Below are positions 29,115 to 38,183 of a DNA stretch of 64,000 nucleotides, piece after piece. Source of the DNA: Gammaproteobacteria bacterium (lineage in GTDB: Bacteria > Pseudomonadota > Gammaproteobacteria > Granulosicoccales > Granulosicoccaceae); contig JAHQVR010000030.1 of assembly GCA_019634245.1 (NCBI GenBank), positions 1 through 64,000 of the forward strand. Direction: 5' to 3'. Below the pieces are notes generated by a model. The model made no database searches. It worked only from the letters and a program-made list of their open reading frames with translations, and was not told where the DNA came from. Both the position numbers and the translations under genes were made by a program. Each line of letters opens with the position of its first letter. Within the stretch, counting starts at the first letter, position 1.

Positions 29115-29980
29115 CGACGCCACCAGGGTTTGGTAACACGTTCTTTTTGAACCACCACTCCATCGTCGATGGTCAGTGATCCAACCTCTCGCAACTGGAG
29201 TTTTTGAAGTAGCAGTTGCTGGCAAGATTCCGCTTGGTCGTCATTTACTACACAGAGGCTGGCGTGAGTACTCAGATCGTCGGCGCCATCGAGTTCGGAT
29301 AATGCTCTGCACGCAATCCCCGCGGCTCGACAAAGCCCCCGAGTGAAGGCGTCATTGGCAAACACGAGGTTTACTGCGGCAGGTTCAATAGAACGTTCGA
29401 TCGGTGTTGAATCCAGACTAAAGGCACCCCAAAACCAGAAGCCATTAATACTCAGTTGCTGCCCGGATCGAGCAGTATTAACCGGATGATCGTGCAGCGC
29501 CATTTGAACTTCGGTCAGCAATCGACGCCAGCTGGCTGCGCCTTCCAGCCTTGGAAGAAAGTGTCCGACGTTTCGTCCAGCGAGCACAGGGGCAGGCAGT
29601 GAATCTAACTGTTTAATAGACTCCATCGCGCAGCCATGTAAATACCACCGCTCTGGTGAGGTAAAACTCAACTGCGTCCCATCCTCAGCCAAGAATTGAT
29701 TCAGTGTCTGCTGAATTTGCTTGGCTTCCGCTGCGCTCACGTCAATTAAAGTCAGTCGACCATGATCACTATCCACGGCAATATGAATGGGCACGGCCGC
29801 AACGAGGTTTTCGTCAGGTGCTGTTCCAAAATCGCACCAATGATGACAGTACGCTGTGGGAATAGACTCACTGGCAGGCGGCTGATAACCCAAATAGCGA
29901 CACACCGACTGCTCGATGGGCTGTACCGACAGACTGGGCGCCGGTTTCACCAAAATCACATCACCCGTTGTCGGTATCAT
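29105..29980 (-). CDS. RpfE-like protein of unknown function
   Basis: 291 residues, no signal peptide or membrane helix. It matches in position, size and general character the RpfE / COG4255 family that precedes recJ in Xanthomonas, Xylella and many gammaproteobacteria. A distant similarity to cofactor-independent phosphoglycerate mutases is sometimes noted for this family, but I see no metal-binding signature here. Features seen: NGFWFWGAFSLD in the second half and a C-terminal basic-aromatic tail KPWWRRWL. Its 3' end overlaps recJ by 10 bases. Assignment rests on synteny and overall pattern. Confidence 0.6.
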   Translation of the reverse strand: MIPTTGDVILVKPAPSLSVQPIEQSVCRYLGYQPPASESIPTAYCHHWCDFGTAPDENLVAAVPIHIAVDSDHGRLTLIDVSAAEAKQIQQTLNQFLAEDGTQLSFTSPERWYLHGCAMESIKQLDSLPAPVLAGRNVGHFLPRLEGAASWRRLLTEVQMALHDHPVNTARSGQQLSINGFWFWGAFSLDSTPIERSIEPAAVNLVFANDAFTRGLCRAAGIACRALSELDGADDLSTHASLCVVNDDQAESCQQLLLQKLQLREVGSLTIDDGVVVQKERVTKPWWRRWL

Positions 29981-30102
29981 CTCGTTACAATTCTCACAAA
30001 AGCACGCGCGAACAGCCAGACATTGAGTTATCGCTTGGAACCAAGCGGTTCTTCAGCGCTCCAAGTGGCATCTTTACCCAAGGACATCGGAAGAGTTCGT
30101 TT

Positions 30103-32265
30103 ATGAAAAATAAAAAAATACTACTGCTAGCTCTAGTGTTGCTGGTGGCCTGCTTCTTCATCTTCGATTTAGGTCGATTTTTTGATCTTGAGTATCTGAA
30201 GAGCCAACAAGCCCGGCTTGACGAGCTCTACGCCCAGTATCCCATTCAATTCATTGCGATATTCTTCTTAATCTACGTGGCCGTAGCAGCCTTATCGCTG
30301 CCTGGTGCGGCCATTCTAACCGTTGCCGCAGGTGCACTCTTCGGTTTATTTACAGGCCTGTTTGTGGTGTCTTTTGCCTCCAGTATTGGAGCAACATTGG
30401 CATTTTTGGTCTCTCGATTTTTATTGCGAGACACTGTTGAACAAAAATTTGGAGACAAACTAGAAGCCGTCAATAAAAATATCGAAAAAGATGGCGCTTT
30501 CTATCTCTTCACCTGTCGCCTAGTGCCCATTTTTCCGTTCTTTATAGTCAACCTGGTGATGGGGCTCACTAAGCTCAAAACCGGTGTTTTCTACATTGTC
30601 AGTCAAATAGGTATGTTGGCTGGCACAGCGGTGTTTGTGAATGCAGGCACCCAGCTGGCAAAACTGGACAGTCTCAGCGGTATATTGTCCCCGGCAATTC
30701 TGGGCTCATTTGCCCTTCTCGGTATTTTTCCGTTGGTGGCTAAGAAGATCATTGATGTACTCAAAGCCAGGAAAGTCTATGCCGGCTACGACAAACCAGA
30801 GTCGTTTGATCGCAATATTGTGGTCATAGGCGCTGGCTCCGGAGGATTGGTTTCAGCCTACATAGCGGCGGCGGTTAAATCCAAAGTATCACTCATTGAG
30901 CGTCATAAAATGGGTGGCGACTGTTTGAACACCGGCTGTGTCCCCTCAAAAGCACTGATTCGTTCAGCAAAACTGATGAACAATATCCGCCACAGCGAGA
31001 AATACGGTGTACAAAACGCCAGCGGCGAAATAGATTTTGGCAAAACCATGACTCGGGTTCATGAGATCATCGCCGCAATCGAACCTCATGATTCCGTTGA
31101 ACGCTATACCAACTTGGGCGTGGATGTCATTGAGGGCGAGGCGCGCATCACCTCACCATGGAGTGTCGAAGTCAATGGGCGCACCCTGACGACTAAGAAT
31201 ATTATTGTGGCCACCGGGGGTGAACCTTTTGTACCCCCGATCCCCGGCCTCGACAACATCCACTACCTGACCTCAGACACTCTATGGGAGCTCAAAGAAC
31301 AACCCAAGCGGTTAGTGGTGCTCGGCGGCGGCCCTATCGGCAGTGAACTCAGCCAAGCCTTTCGACGACTTGGAAGTGAGGTTTGGCAGGTTGAACGCGC
31401 AGATAGGATTATGGTGAGAGAAGATCCAGAGATATCGCGCATGGTGATGGAAAAATTCGAAGCCGATGGCGTGCATTTGATGACTAACACCAACGCTGTG
31501 GCCGTGGAATCAATAGAGGGTGAAAAAGTACTGGTGTGTGACTCCTCAGGTGAGACGATAAAACTGCCGTTCGACGAAATCATTGTGGCGGTGGGCCGCA
31601 GAGCGCGCAGCAGTGGGTTTGGATTAGAAGAGCTAAACGTCAGTTTAAACTCTAATGGAACCATCCAGGTCAACGATTATTTGCAAACCGATTTTCCCAA
31701 TATTTATGCAGTAGGCGATGTGGCGGGCCCGTACCAATTCACTCACACAGCCGCTCATATGGCCTGGTTTGCCGCTGTCAATTCGTTATTTGGTGTATTA
31801 AAAAAGTTTCGAGTGGACTATCGAGTAATCCCGTGGGCGACATTTACCGATCCGGAAGTAGCGCGTGTAGGTCTTAACGAAACTGAGGCAAAAGCCAAAA
31901 ACATACCGTATGAAATCACCACCTACGGTATCGACGATTTGGACAGAGCCATTGCAGACAGCAGCAATTACGGTGTAGTCAAAGTACTCACTGTTCCTGG
32001 AAAAGATAAAATTCTGGGTGTCACCATCGTGGGCGAACACGCCGGCGACCTCATTGCTGAATATGTGCTGGCCATGAAACAGAATATTGGCCTAAACAAG
32101 ATCCTCGGCACCATTCACATCTATCCCACCCTGGCCGAAGCAAACAAATACGCTGCAGGGGAATGGAAACGAGCTCATCAACCAGAGACGGTGCTTAAGT
32201 GGATCGAACGCTTCCATACTTGGCGTCGCGGATCCGACGAAACACAGTCAGCAGCGAGCAAATAG
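30103..32265 (+). CDS. TVP38/TMEM64 membrane domain fused to FAD disulfide oxidoreductase
   Basis: 720 residues. ATG 30103 (KNKKILLLALVLL) has GGAAGAG upstream and is preferred to a 45-residue longer form. Residues 1-225: five or six hydrophobic segments of the SNARE-associated/DedA-like (VTT) type, with SLPGAAILTVAAGALFG and FTCRLVPIFPFFIVN characteristic. Residues 237-720: a flavin pyridine-nucleotide disulfide reductase with VVIGAGSGGLVSAY, the redox pair GGDCLNTGCVPSKAL (Cys274 and Cys279), a second dinucleotide fold (VVLGGGPIGSELSQAF), and NIYAVGDVAGPYQFTH. The dimerisation end reads HIYPTLAEAN, so Tyr stands where lipoamide dehydrogenase has its catalytic His, and no C-terminal Cys pair of mercuric reductase exists. 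Probably a membrane-bound NAD(P)H-dependent reductase; substrate unknown. Confidence 0.9.
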   Translation: MKNKKILLLALVLLVACFFIFDLGRFFDLEYLKSQQARLDELYAQYPIQFIAIFFLIYVAVAALSLPGAAILTVAAGALFGLFTGLFVVSFASSIGATLAFLVSRFLLRDTVEQKFGDKLEAVNKNIEKDGAFYLFTCRLVPIFPFFIVNLVMGLTKLKTGVFYIVSQIGMLAGTAVFVNAGTQLAKLDSLSGILSPAILGSFALLGIFPLVAKKIIDVLKARKVYAGYDKPESFDRNIVVIGAGSGGLVSAYIAAAVKSKVSLIERHKMGGDCLNTGCVPSKALIRSAKLMNNIRHSEKYGVQNASGEIDFGKTMTRVHEIIAAIEPHDSVERYTNLGVDVIEGEARITSPWSVEVNGRTLTTKNIIVATGGEPFVPPIPGLDNIHYLTSDTLWELKEQPKRLVVLGGGPIGSELSQAFRRLGSEVWQVERADRIMVREDPEISRMVMEKFEADGVHLMTNTNAVAVESIEGEKVLVCDSSGETIKLPFDEIIVAVGRRARSSGFGLEELNVSLNSNGTIQVNDYLQTDFPNIYAVGDVAGPYQFTHTAAHMAWFAAVNSLFGVLKKFRVDYRVIPWATFTDPEVARVGLNETEAKAKNIPYEITTYGIDDLDRAIADSSNYGVVKVLTVPGKDKILGVTIVGEHAGDLIAEYVLAMKQNIGLNKILGTIHIYPTLAEANKYAAGEWKRAHQPETVLKWIERFHTWRRGSDETQSAASK

Positions 32266-32311
32266 AGCGTATAGGTGAACTGATCTTAAAAAAGCCAATC
32301 AGACCGTGGGG

Positions 32312-34759
32312 CTAATGCTTTATAAGCTCTGGTTCACCCACATGGTAGCCTTGGGCAAAATCAATACCTAGATCTCTAACCGCATTCAGCAACCGAGGTG
32401 ATTCGATAAACTCTGCGACTGTTCGCTTACCCATCGACTTGCAGATATCGTTGATGGCTTTCACCATCGTGAAGTCGGTGGCATCATCGAGAATGTCTTT
32501 TACGAGCAAGCCATCTATTTTTAAAAAATCAATGGGTAACTTACGCAGGTATGCGAATGATGACAGGCCAGAACCAAAATCATCGATACTGAAACGACAG
32601 CCAATCTCACTCATCCTGTGCATGAACTCTGAGGCACTGGATAGGTTGGCGATGGTGGCAGTTTCTGTAAGTTCAAAACAGAGTTTTTCAGCAGGTATTC
32701 CGCTTTTTTCAATTTTCGTAATGAGTTGCTCGGCAAATTCCGGCTGCGCAAAAGATCCACTAGACAGATTAATAGAACAGTGCCTGACACTGTGCTGTAA
32801 ACGCGGATTATCTCTTAACCAGTTCAAACACAAATCAATCGCTCGCTCATCCAGCGCCGCCGATAGCCCATAACGTTCAGCGGAAGGCAGAAACGCAGTG
32901 GGACTAACTAAAGAACCATCTTCACGTTCGAGCCTTAGCAGCATCTCGAAGCGCAGACCATCTGGTTGATTGTGAAGCGGTTGAATTTTTTGACAGGCCA
33001 AGCGCATCCGGTTAGATTCCAGCGCGGAATTGATTTCTTCTACCCAGTGGGTGGCGATATTGCGATTGCTTTGATTTCCGGTGCCTTCGCGATAAACCAC
33101 TACTCGATTTCTACCCTCGTCCTTTGCGATATAACAAGCTGAATCTGCCGCGCGAAATAACGACTCCAAATTCTCCCAACGATCATCTGCCACCACCAGA
33201 CCGACACTTACGCCAACGGCGAACGCATTCTCTTCCCAGAGAAATTGAAAGTTTTCAACTTCGTGACGAATTTGCGTCGCCAGCTTCAACGCTTCCGCAA
33301 CTTTACAGTTATAAAGAAACACACCAAACTCATCACCACCAAGCCGCGCCAGCAAATCACTTTTTCGCACTAGACTATCGAACAACTGTGCCAGTTGACG
33401 AAGCAGTTCGTCCCCGGCCTCATGACCACAGGTATCGTTCACCACTTTAAACCCATCCAAATCCATAAAAAACATGGCATGGGTTTGACGCTCGGAACGG
33501 GCATCCTCAAGCGCCGTGTTCACGAGATTCTCAAATTGCCGGCGGTTCATAAGTCCGGTCAACGCATCGTGGTTGGCATGGTAGGCCATGGTTTCGGCCT
33601 GCCGCACCGATGCTGTGACATCACGCGCAGTACCGCGGTAGCCTAAAAACTCTCGCGATCTATTGAAGATAGGTAAGCCACTGTAACGAATGACCTTGGT
33701 TTCACCGGCCACCGCCCAACGAAACTCAAAGTCTCTGAAAGGCTGATGATCGTCCACCAACTTAATGTGCGCATCCCAGTGACCATCTTCGTTAATATTC
33801 GCCGGGTGTTCCAACAGTTGGAGCAAGGTACGACCAACAATATGTTCTGCCGGAATACCAAACACGCTCATAGTTTCTTCAGACACAAAACGAAAACACA
33901 GCCGCGAATCCATTTCCCAGAAAAAATCAGCCGCTGATCGGGCAAAGTGTTTATAGCGCTGATCGTCGATTCGTTGCGCTTTATCAGCCTCTTGCTCCCC
34001 TGCGGCTAGCAATGCAGGTGTTCCCAGATTTTTAGCAGTTGTGTTGAAGGCTACATCGACGAACGATAACAGTGTTGCTCTTGCGGAACCCCATTGCACA
34101 TAGGTAACACGCGCTGCAAGTTGCAAGGACTGCCCGGAACGGTCTTGGGCTGTCACCATAAGGCGCTGTGGTTTTACGGGTTCTTCAATATCGCGAATAG
34201 CAGCGGTGGTTAGCTCTGCTAGTTGTTCATCAGCAAATAAATCGTGCAGCCGGCCTTGCTCTACTAACGTATCCGCATTGACAAAACCAAGCACCCTCGC
34301 TGCATTGTCATTGGCGAACAATATGTCATGACGACTAAATATCAGGCTACCTTGGAGACCTTCATTAACCAGTAGTTGATAATCGATCGTTACCGCCGAA
34401 CGTGGCGTGTTGAGGCTGGGACCGCCCAACAAGCGAATATCGATGCCATGTACCTGACGGCCTGAAGACATCACAGGCGTGCGAACAATCATCGCCTGAA
34501 CATTGTCTGGCCCTAATTCAATGGCACTGATATCTGCCTGCGCCGAGAATATGGTTTGACTATCCAGTGTGAGTTGCTCACGAGCGGTATGGGCTGGCAG
34601 AAGATCAAAATCGGTTCGGCCGATGATTTCTTCTGGCGAACTAAAGCCAAGCGTCTGAGCGAAAGCGGTAGAGCAAGCCCGGTAGACAAGATGTTCGTCT
34701 TTTAACGCTACACGGTCACTAGGCTGGCTAAGCAGATCGCTATTAGTAAGCATCTGCAT
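32312..34759 (-). CDS. PAS-PAS-PAS-GGDEF-EAL c-di-GMP enzyme
   Basis: 815 residues, soluble. Three PAS-like domains: about 10-90 (AFAQTLGFSSPEEIIGRTDFD), about 130-240 and about 270-390 (FWEMDSRLCFRFVSEE, GYRGTARDVT). The GGDEF domain, about 400-555, has the intact loop ARLGGDEFGVFL and the inhibitory RxxD site (RKSD) five residues before it. The EAL domain, about 565-810, has RFEMLLRL (E-M-L), SINLSSGSF, CFELTETA, SIDDFGSGLSS and VAEFIE, so the metal-binding residues appear kept though the EAL triplet varies. Both activities are possible. It lies after icmF on the same strand with no other partner; not obviously linked. Confidence 0.93.
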   Translation of the reverse strand: MQMLTNSDLLSQPSDRVALKDEHLVYRACSTAFAQTLGFSSPEEIIGRTDFDLLPAHTAREQLTLDSQTIFSAQADISAIELGPDNVQAMIVRTPVMSSGRQVHGIDIRLLGGPSLNTPRSAVTIDYQLLVNEGLQGSLIFSRHDILFANDNAARVLGFVNADTLVEQGRLHDLFADEQLAELTTAAIRDIEEPVKPQRLMVTAQDRSGQSLQLAARVTYVQWGSARATLLSFVDVAFNTTAKNLGTPALLAAGEQEADKAQRIDDQRYKHFARSAADFFWEMDSRLCFRFVSEETMSVFGIPAEHIVGRTLLQLLEHPANINEDGHWDAHIKLVDDHQPFRDFEFRWAVAGETKVIRYSGLPIFNRSREFLGYRGTARDVTASVRQAETMAYHANHDALTGLMNRRQFENLVNTALEDARSERQTHAMFFMDLDGFKVVNDTCGHEAGDELLRQLAQLFDSLVRKSDLLARLGGDEFGVFLYNCKVAEALKLATQIRHEVENFQFLWEENAFAVGVSVGLVVADDRWENLESLFRAADSACYIAKDEGRNRVVVYREGTGNQSNRNIATHWVEEINSALESNRMRLACQKIQPLHNQPDGLRFEMLLRLEREDGSLVSPTAFLPSAERYGLSAALDERAIDLCLNWLRDNPRLQHSVRHCSINLSSGSFAQPEFAEQLITKIEKSGIPAEKLCFELTETATIANLSSASEFMHRMSEIGCRFSIDDFGSGLSSFAYLRKLPIDFLKIDGLLVKDILDDATDFTMVKAINDICKSMGKRTVAEFIESPRLLNAVRDLGIDFAQGYHVGEPELIKH

Positions 34760-34817
34760 TAGTTACCCGGCTGATTTTAATGAGTGCATCATTCCCTGGA
34801 TTATAGTTCATGCCTGT

Positions 34818-34834
34818 GGGCCAATCTGCGGCCC
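34818..34834. terminator. Weak hairpin after icmF
   Basis: GGGCC and GGCCC form a 5-base stem around 7 bases just past the icmF stop. There is no clear T-run in the leftward direction, so this is only a candidate. Confidence 0.3.
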
Positions 34835-34835
34835 C

Positions 34836-37800
34836 TTAGAGGTTGCGCCGATATTGACCACCCACCGCAAACAAGGCCTCAGTCAGCTGCCCGAGTGAGC
34901 AATGCTCAGCGGCTTCAACCAATTCTGCAAACACGTTCTCACCAGCCATCGCCGCCTGCTGAACTTTTCTCAGCGATTCCGGGGCGGACGCCGCATGCCG
35001 TGCGTGAAACGCCGCCAACTGAGATACCTGGGACTGTTTTTCGGCATCGGAGGAACGCGCCAATTCAATGGTGTCCTGCTCATCTCCAGCGGGATCTAAA
35101 AAGGTGTTGACCCCGATGATCGGCAAACTCCCATCGTGTTTTCGATGTTCATAAAGCATCGATTCATCTTGAATCTTACCTCGCTGATATCCGGTTTCCA
35201 TGGCGCCCAACACACCTCCACGCTCAGACAATCTATCGAACTCGCACAACACGGCCTCTTCCACCAAATCAGTGAGCTCTTCGACCACAAAGCTACCCTG
35301 GTTCGGATTCTCGTTACGCGCCAGGCCCCATTCGCGATTGATGATGAGTTGAATCGCCACCGCACGCCGCACCGATTCGTCTGTGGGGGTTGTGATCGCT
35401 TCATTGTAGGCGTTGGTGTGTAGCGAATTACAATTGTCATAGATGGCGATCAAAGCTTGCAGCGTGGTCCGAATATCATTAAAGGACATTTCCTGAGCAT
35501 GCAAGGAACGACCAGATGTCTGTATGTGGTATTTAAGTTTCTGGGAACGCTCGGAAGCACCATATCGATCTCGCATGGCGACAGCCCAGATCCGCCGCGC
35601 CACCCGACCAAGAACGGTGTACTCAGGATCCATCCCGTTACTAAAAAAGAATGACAAACTCGGCGCGAAGTCATCAATATCCATACCGCGGGACAAATAG
35701 TTTTCAACGTAAGTAAATCCATTAGATAACGTGAGTGCCAGCTGAGTGATGGGATTAGCCCCGGCTTCTGCAATATGGTATCCAGATATAGATACTGAAT
35801 AGAAATTACGGACATTGTGTTCGATAAACCAGCTTTGAATGTCCGCCATCATTCGTAGGCTGAATTCAGTCGAAAAAATACACGTGTTCTGACCTTGATC
35901 CTCTTTTAATATGTCGGCCTGAACCGTACCGCGTACCATTGAAAACGTTTTTTCACGCAGCTGATGATACTCATCGGTGTCCGGTTGCCGACCATGCGCT
36001 TGTTCAAACTTGGCCAGCTGTTGGCGCACCGCGGTGACAAAATAGAAGGCCAGAATAGTCGGAGCCGGACCATTGATGGTCATGGAGACAGATGTTTTGG
36101 GGTCACATAAATCAAAACCGTCATACAACACTTCCATGTCATCGACAGTGGCTATCGACACTCCAGAATTTCCCACCTTCCCATAAATATCTGGCCGAAC
36201 CGCCGGGTCGTTACCATACAAAGTGACGGAATCAAACGCCGTCGATAAACGCTTGGCATCCGAGTGTTCTGACAGGGCTTTGAATCTGGCATTGGTGCGG
36301 GCGGCATTCCCCTCGCCTGCAAACATACGGGTTGGATCTTCATCACGTCGTTTGAATGGAAAAACACCAGCGGTAAACGGAAAGTGTCCCGGCAGGTTCT
36401 CACGCAATAGCCAGCATAGAAGATCACCGTGATCAGAATAGTGCGGTAATGACACCCTGTTTAGTAACGTTCCCGACAGAGTTTCGAAGTGCCGATCGTC
36501 GCGATTATTGTACTGCTCGACGATTGCAGGCCAGTCTGACAACAGCTGATCGACATGCTCGGGTAACTGCTCCGAGCGTTCCGCTATCAATTTTGCCAAA
36601 GCGGCAGGCGCACCATCACCCAGAAGATTCGCGCTGGTGTTTAGGTGCTGCCTTTCCCTCACCAAATTCGCCCAACTCATGGCGTTGGCGTGGTGCTCAC
36701 GAACACTGTCAGATATTTCGGATAGATAGCGACGACGAGCAGCAGGGATGATGTCCTGCTGTCGCGAACTTTGGGTCACGGATACTTTAGGTAAACTCCC
36801 TGGGCGACACGACCAACCTTTGTGTGTCAGTGCCGCTGCCAAAGCTTGATAAAGCGCCGTAACCCCATCATCATTAAAGCGTGAGGCAATGGTGCCAAAG
36901 ACAGGCATATCATCCACCGACTGGTCAAAGGCTTCCCGATTACGTTGCAACTGTTTGCGGACATCGCGTAGCGCATCTTCACCACCCGAGCGATCGTACT
37001 TGTTGATGGCAACGAGGTCGGCAAAATCGAGCATGTCAATTTTTTCCAATTGACTAGCCGCGCCAAACTCTGGTGTCATGACATACAACGACACATCGCA
37101 GTAGGGCACTATGCCTGCGCTGCCCTGCCCTATTCCGGGCGTTTCAACTATGACTATATCCGCGCCGGCCAGCCGGCAGGCCGCGATCATTTCAGGTAAG
37201 ACTTCTGGAACCTCGCCCACGGAGTTACGCGTAGCCAAGGAGCGCATAAATACTTTTTCATGTTCTATCGCGTTCATTCGAATGCGATCTCCCAACAACG
37301 CCCCGCCCGACCTTTGTCGAGTGGGATCGATAGCTAGCAGGGTGATGGCCGTCGTGTTGTCTTGATCCAGACGCAAACGTCGTATGATTTCATCGGTAAC
37401 CGAGGATTTTCCAGCACCGCCGGTGCCAGTGATGCCCAAGACAGGCCCCTTTTTGGTCAGCGCTTCACTTTGTTGCATCAGTCGCGACCGATCGGCTTCA
37501 GACAGTAAGCCATTTTCAATTTGACTGATTAAGCGTGCTAAGGGTAAGTGACTCTTCGCACCAAAAGAATCGGCACTGGGAGTGAATAACTGGCTTACTC
37601 CCGTATCGCTCAGACTTGCAGCCACAGTTTGTGCGGTGGTAGCGAGCATATGGTCAATCATGCCCGTCAAGCCTAATGCTTGACCGTCTTGCGGAGAATA
37701 AATTCGCGCCACACCGTAGTCGTGGAGTTCCTGAATTTCCTCGGGAATGATGACACCCCCACCACCGCCAAACACAGCGATGCTGGTCGCCCCTCGCTCG

Positions 37801-38075
37801 CGCAACATATCGATCATGTACTTGAAAAATTCAACATGACCACCTTGATATGAGCTAATCGCAATCCCGTGGGCATCCTCCTGAATTGCGGCCGTGACGA
37901 TCTCTTCGACAGAACGGTTATGCCCTAAATGCACAACCTCTGCGCCTTTGGACTGCAATATACGGCGCATGATATTGATCGATGCATCGTGACCATCGAA
38001 CAAGCTTGCCGCTGTTATAAAGCGCAAAGGTTGAACATCGGTTTTTGTGGACAGACTTGCTGCAGGTGTCGACAT
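34836..38075 (-). CDS. icmF: Fused isobutyryl-CoA mutase IcmF
   Basis: B12-dependent interconversion of isobutyryl-CoA and butyryl-CoA, with its own GTPase chaperone. 1079 residues from ATG 38075 (GGAG nine bases upstream). Order: B12-binding domain about 15-150 (SLFDGHDASINIMRR with cobalt-ligand His29, then HGIAISSYQGGH), MeaB-like GTPase about 205-450 (GITGTGGAGKSSVTDEI P-loop, LLAIDPTRQRSGGALLGDR, VAINKYDRSGGEDA) and the mutase barrel about 560-1079 (DPTRMFAGEGNAARTN, KTSVSMTINGPAPT, YHIAEAGANPITQLAL). This B12-GTPase-mutase order is diagnostic of IcmF, not methylmalonyl-CoA mutase. It diverges from a thiolase and acyl-CoA dehydrogenase pair. Confidence 0.95.
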   Translation of the reverse strand: MSTPAASLSTKTDVQPLRFITAASLFDGHDASINIMRRILQSKGAEVVHLGHNRSVEEIVTAAIQEDAHGIAISSYQGGHVEFFKYMIDMLRERGATSIAVFGGGGGVIIPEEIQELHDYGVARIYSPQDGQALGLTGMIDHMLATTAQTVAASLSDTGVSQLFTPSADSFGAKSHLPLARLISQIENGLLSEADRSRLMQQSEALTKKGPVLGITGTGGAGKSSVTDEIIRRLRLDQDNTTAITLLAIDPTRQRSGGALLGDRIRMNAIEHEKVFMRSLATRNSVGEVPEVLPEMIAACRLAGADIVIVETPGIGQGSAGIVPYCDVSLYVMTPEFGAASQLEKIDMLDFADLVAINKYDRSGGEDALRDVRKQLQRNREAFDQSVDDMPVFGTIASRFNDDGVTALYQALAAALTHKGWSCRPGSLPKVSVTQSSRQQDIIPAARRRYLSEISDSVREHHANAMSWANLVRERQHLNTSANLLGDGAPAALAKLIAERSEQLPEHVDQLLSDWPAIVEQYNNRDDRHFETLSGTLLNRVSLPHYSDHGDLLCWLLRENLPGHFPFTAGVFPFKRRDEDPTRMFAGEGNAARTNARFKALSEHSDAKRLSTAFDSVTLYGNDPAVRPDIYGKVGNSGVSIATVDDMEVLYDGFDLCDPKTSVSMTINGPAPTILAFYFVTAVRQQLAKFEQAHGRQPDTDEYHQLREKTFSMVRGTVQADILKEDQGQNTCIFSTEFSLRMMADIQSWFIEHNVRNFYSVSISGYHIAEAGANPITQLALTLSNGFTYVENYLSRGMDIDDFAPSLSFFFSNGMDPEYTVLGRVARRIWAVAMRDRYGASERSQKLKYHIQTSGRSLHAQEMSFNDIRTTLQALIAIYDNCNSLHTNAYNEAITTPTDESVRRAVAIQLIINREWGLARNENPNQGSFVVEELTDLVEEAVLCEFDRLSERGGVLGAMETGYQRGKIQDESMLYEHRKHDGSLPIIGVNTFLDPAGDEQDTIELARSSDAEKQSQVSQLAAFHARHAASAPESLRKVQQAAMAGENVFAELVEAAEHCSLGQLTEALFAVGGQYRRNL

Positions 38076-38183
38076 TGAGGAATACTCCACGGACAGACCT
38101 GTATAATGAGCGAGCTCCACGAGCGCGTCAACTCAGCCGCCGAGCAGCATTTCACATTCATCACTGAACGTTTTGGAGGCAGT

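Noticed and set aside
29968..30102. A 45-residue upstream extension of the TVP38-reductase
   Set aside because: It overlaps the divergent rpfE-like start, has no hydrophobic start, and ATG 30103 has a good ribosome site.
30917..32265. Mercuric reductase
   Set aside because: No N-terminal metal-binding domain and no C-terminal Cys pair; only the common redox pair is present.
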